Shown here: in pieces, positions 7,067-10,036 of the stretch
Numbering within the stretch: the stretch's first letter is position 1
How the letters are laid out: every line of letters starts with the position of its first letter
Assembly: GCA_902762335.1 (NCBI GenBank)
Contig: CACWNZ010000035.1
Coordinates: 1-10,036 of the forward strand
From: an uncultured Ruminococcus sp.
GTDB taxonomy: Bacteria; Bacillota; Clostridia; Oscillospirales; Acutalibacteraceae
Reading direction: 5' to 3'
Length of the DNA: 10,036 bases
Made by a program: the position numbers and the translations under genes
The notes under the pieces: model-generated
Databases searched by the model: none
What the model was told of the DNA's origin: nothing
The model's input: the letters and a program-made list of their open reading frames with translations, nothing else

Positions 7067-7234
7067 CTACAGCTCGGATCTGCGGCGCAGGCGTCCGGCA
7101 TTTTCGCTCGATTCCGCCCATGGGTAATCTATCATATATTCGCCCTTGAAGGAATCGATCGCGGCAGTATCACCCGTAAGGACTCTGTAAAGGTCGCAGT
7201 CTATGCGCTTTCTGTTTACGCGCAGGGTGCGGTT
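7067..7234 (-). pseudogene. C-terminal remnant of a BTAD-type response regulator
   Basis: The minus strand holds 55 codons ending at TAG 7069-7067. They read RVNRKRIDCDLYRVLTGD, then AIDSFKGEYMIDYPWAE. From memory of the family, this matches the C-terminal end of bacterial transcriptional activator domains (BTAD) fused to receiver domains in clostridial response regulators, where 'DCDxYxxLxGDxxAIxxYRGEYMxxYxWAE' is highly characteristic. The frame stays open to a TGA at about 7259-7257, but clear similarity ends near 7234. The receiver domain and most of the BTAD are missing, and no start codon or ribosome binding site is present, so this cannot be a functional gene. It converges with birA, with only five bases between the two stops. 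Next to it lies the 3' end of another gene on the opposite strand, so a deletion junction around 7235-7243 is the simplest reading. Confidence 0.72.
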
Positions 7235-7242
7235 TTGTTTAG

Positions 7243-7356
7243 CGGACCGATGCTGTCAGCGGGAATGGGCAGAGCATCAAGCTCGGCAGCTACGGAGCTG
7301 TCGTCACTGCGAACTTCGGCAATTCGCTGACCGACGCTAAATGGCTCGCAAACTGA
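7243..7356 (+). pseudogene. Possible C-terminal remnant of an unrecognised plus-strand gene
   Basis: After an in-frame TAG (7240-7242), the plus strand is open for 37 codons to TGA 7354-7356. The translation ends GAVVTANFGNSLTDAKWLAN, which has the amphipathic, Gly/Ala/Asn-containing look of a real protein end. An excellent terminator begins seven bases later, exactly where the end of a gene would place it. There is no start codon with a ribosome binding site. I do not recognise the family. Being only 37 codons, it could be chance. Its main support is its position between a gene remnant and a terminator. Confidence 0.4.
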
Positions 7357-7362
7357 ATACGG

Positions 7363-7398
7363 GTGCCTCTCTGACAAAGCGCAGAGGGGCACTTTTTT
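7363..7398 (+). terminator. Rho-independent terminator
   Basis: GTGCCTCTCTG (7363-7373) pairs with CAGAGGGGCAC (7382-7392), 11 pairs with one G-U, around the loop ACAAAGCG. Six T follow (7393-7398). It would stop plus-strand transcripts from birA or from the vanished gene whose end lies at 7356, and it isolates the next gene. Confidence 0.92.
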
Positions 7399-7430
7399 CG
7401 CTTGTTTATAACTTATTCTTTTCTGCGGTG

Positions 7431-7460
7431 TTTACATTGCCGCCCGTTATATGGTAAAAT
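7431..7460 (+). promoter_or_regulatory. Promoter of the vWA-domain gene
   Basis: TTTACA (7431-7436), an 18-base spacer, and TAAAAT (7455-7460) preceded by an extended -10 TGG make a good housekeeping promoter. It lies directly behind the terminator. The expected start near 7467 gives a leader of about 30 bases containing the AGGAGGT site at 7485-7491. Confidence 0.7.
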
Positions 7461-7498
7461 AATATCGGCAGTAAAAATGAATACAGGAGGTGCTTATA

Positions 7499-9313
7499 AT
7501 GCCAAAAAATTATAAGGAATACTATCTTATTTCGGGACGGCAGGCGGCTTTGCTGAGGGATTTCTATCTTGGGCTCGGCTACAACGAGGAACAGACGCGC
7601 AGACTCTGCAGCGAATGCTTCGGCGCCGAGATAATGACGGACAAGAATGAAAGAATGCGCTCGGTAAATTGGACTCCCCCAAGGCGTACTAAGGGCGGAA
7701 ACAGCTCTGACGGCGGGATATTCAGCAGAATGTTCGGCGGAATGACATCTGCCTTTTCGTCAAAGAGATCTGCGGGAATGACAAGAGCCAAGAGCTCTGC
7801 AGCTATGTTTGATGACGGTCTTGGGGACGGTTATGCCGAGGCAAGGTGCGCTCCGATGATGGCAGGGGCTATGGCTCCGGTCATGGCAGAGGCGGAAGCA
7901 GGAATGCCTTTGCCGATGCCTCAGGCAGAGCCCGAATTCAACACCGCTGAGACGGAGGCGCCGAAGGAGAACGAGAGAACAAGCCCTCTCGATGAGTCGC
8001 AGCTCATCTTCTCGGCAAACGTCAATACTGCATCGTGGGGCTATGTTTCCGAAAGGCTGAGCACGGGCAAAGAGGTAGATCCCGATTTCGTCAGGATAGA
8101 GGAGATAATAAATTCCTACGGCTTCGAGCTAAAAAAGCCCGAGGGAGACGCGCCCTTCGAGCTGACCGTAGAGGGCGGCAAATGTCCGTGGAACAAGGAC
8201 AGCGAGCTTATGTTCGTAGGAATAAAGGGCAAAAAGGCTGATGCCGGCGTAAAGCACAACCTTGCGCTGCTTGTGGACGTTTCGGGCAGTATGGATGATG
8301 AGTGGCTTTTGGTTCAGATGTCCGTCGCGGCAATAATGAGCAGGCTGGGCAAGGGCGACGTGGTATCCGTGATAGCCTACAGCGACTATACCGTCACGGT
8401 ATCCGAAAAGACAGACTGCGCCGACAGGGACAAGCTCGTGGATATTATCCTTTCTATAGACGGCATAGGCGGCTGCACTAACGGCAGCGACGGTCTTGAA
8501 AAGGCGTATAAGTATATTCAGGATAATTTCGCCGAGGATAAGAACAACAGGGTATTTATTTTTACGGACGGAGATTTCAATTTCGGTGTAACGGGCAAGG
8601 GCGCGCTTAAGGATTTTATCTACAAAAAGCGTGAAACGGGAATATATCTTTCTATAGTCGGCTACGGAATGAGGAATTTCAAGGACGACAAAATGGAAGC
8701 CCTCGCCCGCAACGGCAACGGAAACTATACCTTTATATCAAACCCCTATGCGATAGAGGAAAACCTGTGGAAGAAGCTTGAGTCGGGTCTTATCACCGTG
8801 GCTAAGGACGTTAAGATAATGATAGAGTTCAATCCCAACTTCGTCAGCGAGTACCGTCTTATAGGCTACGATGCAAGACGGCTCACGAAGGAGGAATTCT
8901 ACGATACCGAAAAGGCTGTTGACGGAATAGGCTCGGAGCATGAGGTGGTAGCTCTTGCGGAAATAAAAAGAGGCGCCGCCGCAAGGAAATATAAAAGCAG
9001 ATACCTTGACACGACCGTTAAGGATACCGAAGGGGAATTCGCTTTCGTCGAGATACACTACAAAACGCCTGAGGGCGAGGATAAGATAATGACAAGGGTC
9101 ATAACGCCCGAGGAGGCAGGCGTAGGAGGAGCCAATCTGAGAAAAGCGGCTCTTTTAGGCGGCTTCGGTCTGCTGATAAAGGATTCTGCATATAAAGGCG
9201 ATATGGATAAGAAGCTGCTCGGCAAGCTTTATAAGGCGGAGCTTGAGGCCGAGAAAACAGACGAGCCGAAGCCTTACAGCCATCTTGATATTATTTCGAG
9301 AGTATTGAAATAA
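7499..9313 (+). CDS. YfbK-like von Willebrand factor type A domain protein, without signal peptide
   Basis: The 604-residue protein starts at ATG 7499, seven bases after AGGAGGT (7485-7491). An in-frame GTG at 7490 lies inside that site and is rejected. Residues 1-50 form a charged helical segment, and about 60-155 are low-complexity, rich in Ser, Gly, Met, Ala and Pro. From about 168 the order follows the E. coli YfbK family: a vWA_N module (SANVNTASWGYVSERL, VRIEEIINSYGF, CPWN), then a vWA domain with an intact MIDAS. The MIDAS consists of DVSGS at 260-264, Thr327 in CTNG, and TDGD at 356-359. GNGNYTFI and AKDVKIMIEFNP follow, then a C-terminal DUF3520-like region ending in LLGGFGLLIKDS. 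These domains bind a divalent metal and protein ligands. The family's precise role is not established. Relatives are usually lipoproteins or membrane proteins. This one has no signal peptide or membrane helix, so a cytosolic role is inferred. Confidence 0.88.
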   Translation: MPKNYKEYYLISGRQAALLRDFYLGLGYNEEQTRRLCSECFGAEIMTDKNERMRSVNWTPPRRTKGGNSSDGGIFSRMFGGMTSAFSSKRSAGMTRAKSSAAMFDDGLGDGYAEARCAPMMAGAMAPVMAEAEAGMPLPMPQAEPEFNTAETEAPKENERTSPLDESQLIFSANVNTASWGYVSERLSTGKEVDPDFVRIEEIINSYGFELKKPEGDAPFELTVEGGKCPWNKDSELMFVGIKGKKADAGVKHNLALLVDVSGSMDDEWLLVQMSVAAIMSRLGKGDVVSVIAYSDYTVTVSEKTDCADRDKLVDIILSIDGIGGCTNGSDGLEKAYKYIQDNFAEDKNNRVFIFTDGDFNFGVTGKGALKDFIYKKRETGIYLSIVGYGMRNFKDDKMEALARNGNGNYTFISNPYAIEENLWKKLESGLITVAKDVKIMIEFNPNFVSEYRLIGYDARRLTKEEFYDTEKAVDGIGSEHEVVALAEIKRGAAARKYKSRYLDTTVKDTEGEFAFVEIHYKTPEGEDKIMTRVITPEEAGVGGANLRKAALLGGFGLLIKDSAYKGDMDKKLLGKLYKAELEAEKTDEPKPYSHLDIISRVLK

Positions 9314-9327
9314 TTGACAAAGAACAG

Positions 9328-9356
9328 TTCCCAAAAAGGAAAAAATGATGTATAAT
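9328..9356 (+). promoter_or_regulatory. Probable promoter of the Lrp/aminotransferase operon
   Basis: A perfect TATAAT lies at 9351-9356, 40 bases before the Lrp start codon. The hexamer at 17-base spacing is TTCCCA (9328-9333), a weak -35. A perfect TTGACA at 9314-9319 is 31 bases away and cannot pair with this -10. No terminator is visible between the vWA gene and this point, so read-through is also possible. Confidence 0.5.
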
Positions 9357-9363
9357 AGGAAAA

Positions 9364-9376
9364 GGCACAGCGTGCC
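9364..9376 (+). other. Small hairpin at the predicted 5' end of the Lrp mRNA
   Basis: GGCAC (9364-9368), loop AGC, GTGCC (9372-9376). If transcription starts about seven bases after the -10 box, this hairpin sits at the extreme 5' end of the mRNA and stops before the AAAGGAG ribosome binding site (9381-9387). Such 5' hairpins can protect mRNA from decay. As DNA it is also a 13-bp palindrome that an autoregulator could bind. Both roles are inferred. Confidence 0.35.
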
Positions 9377-9396
9377 GAGGAAAGGAGTAGATAAAA

Positions 9397-9882
9397 ATGA
9401 ACAAGCTGCTTGAGATACTGAGCAGGAATGCGGATTTTACGACGGAACAGCTTGCCGCCATGACGGGCGTTAGCGAGGACGAGGTAAAGGCTCAGATACA
9501 GGATTATAAGGACAAGGGTATAATATTGGGAACGACCGCCCTTATAAATTGGGATAAGGTACCCGATGCGGGAGTTACCGCCATTATAGAGCTCAAGGTA
9601 ACACCCAAGCCCGAAACAGGCTTTGACGATACCGCAAAGATAGTGATGTCGTACGACAACGTGGAGAGCGTTTATCTTGCCGCGTCATCAAGATATGATC
9701 TTATCGCAACGGTAAAGGGCAGCACGATACAGGAGATAGCCGAGTTCGTATCGAAAAGACTTTCTACCCTTGATAACGTAATAGGCACGGCAACGAGCTT
9801 CGTGCTTACTCACTACAAGGCGGGCGGAGCGGCGTTCTGCGGCAGTGACGAGGATGAAGAGCAAAGGAGCATGATACTGTGA
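9397..9882 (+). CDS. Lrp/AsnC-family transcriptional regulator
   Basis: A 161-residue DNA-binding regulator that senses an amino acid or related metabolite. The N-terminal helix-turn-helix (about 1-45, TTEQLAAMTGVSEDEVKAQI) is followed by GIILGTTALINWDKV, the hinge typical of the family. The C-terminal RAM/AsnC ligand-binding and oligomerisation domain (about 58-143) contains VYLAASSRYDLIATVKG and a final THYKAGG. The acidic tail CGSDEDEEQ is extra. The start is supported by AAAGGAG at 9381-9387. Its stop overlaps the GTG of the aminotransferase gene by four bases (GTGA), so the two are translationally coupled. It probably controls its own operon in response to an amino acid the aminotransferase uses. 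The effector cannot be read from the sequence. Confidence 0.9.
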   Translation: MNKLLEILSRNADFTTEQLAAMTGVSEDEVKAQIQDYKDKGIILGTTALINWDKVPDAGVTAIIELKVTPKPETGFDDTAKIVMSYDNVESVYLAASSRYDLIATVKGSTIQEIAEFVSKRLSTLDNVIGTATSFVLTHYKAGGAAFCGSDEDEEQRSMIL

Positions 9883-10036
9883 TAGACTATTCAGGACTTA
9901 TAAACGAAAAGCTCCGCAGCATAAAGCCCTCGGGAATAAGAAGATTCTTCGACATTGCAAACGAAATGGATCACGTCATATCCCTGAGTATCGGCGAGCC
10001 TGATTTTACTACCCCGTGGCACGTCCGTCAGGAGGG
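9879..10036 (+). CDS. PLP-dependent aminotransferase, class I/II (3' end outside window)
   Basis: The first 52 codons start at GTG 9879, with AAAGGAG at 9863-9869 nine bases upstream. The translation MIDYSGLINEKL, then SGIRRFFDIANEMDHVI and SLSIGEPDFTTPWHVR, is characteristic of fold-type I aminotransferases of the aspartate/aromatic group. The segment 'SLxxGEPDFxTP' forms the N-terminal substrate-binding arm in this family. The PLP-binding lysine lies beyond the window. The enzyme would move an amino group between an amino acid and a 2-oxo acid in the cytosol. The 4-base overlap with the Lrp regulator marks one operon. This Lrp-plus-aminotransferase arrangement is common in clostridia. The substrate cannot be set from this fragment. 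Confidence 0.9.
   Translation, partial: MIDYSGLINEKLRSIKPSGIRRFFDIANEMDHVISLSIGEPDFTTPWHVRQE

Noticed and set aside
9314..9319. Perfect TTGACA as the -35 of the Lrp promoter
   Set aside because: It is 31 bases from the TATAAT at 9351, and no -10-like hexamer lies 16-18 bases after it.

Overview
The window looks like chromosomal DNA of a gut-type, low-to-mid GC Gram-positive bacterium, most likely a Ruminococcus-like member of the Oscillospiraceae. The grounds are strong AGGAGG-type ribosome binding sites, frequent ATA and AGA/AGG codons, DUF4116-like repeats, secreted S41-type proteases with calcium-loop-like insertions, a remnant of a response regulator of the type with a bacterial transcriptional activator (BTAD) domain, and an Lrp/aminotransferase pair. 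The assignment is inferred from gene content, because no rRNA or other taxonomic marker is present.

Region 1-1600 (plus strand): the tail of a small membrane-associated protein, then two tightly spaced genes. The first is A+T-rich and of unknown function. The second is a DUF4116-like repeat protein that starts two bases after the first stops and has no ribosome binding site of its own. This stretch looks accessory.

Region 1546-5755 (minus strand): a tandem pair of paralogous, exported, membrane-anchored S41-family proteases, read from an extended -10 promoter near 5750 and ended by a strong terminator at 1583-1546. The downstream copy is intact. The upstream copy carries one in-frame TGA 18 codons before its catalytic serine, and is otherwise open to its membrane anchor.

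Region 5756-7061: about 330 bp of noncoding DNA with two hairpins and a clear promoter, then birA, the bifunctional biotin-protein ligase/repressor.

Region 7062-7430: a deletion scar that is easy to miss. Next to birA lies the 3' end of a minus-strand BTAD response regulator. It abuts the 3' end of an unrecognised plus-strand gene that still has a textbook terminator.

Region 7431-10036 (plus strand): a YfbK-like von Willebrand factor A protein without a signal peptide, then an Lrp/AsnC regulator overlapping by 4 bases (GTGA) the start of a PLP-dependent aminotransferase that runs off the window. The last two form a probable amino-acid-responsive operon.

I found no complete mobile element, CRISPR array, tRNA or rRNA. 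The most interesting points are the single-nonsense protease paralog, the two-sided gene scar at 7062-7400, and the coupled pair at 222-1471.
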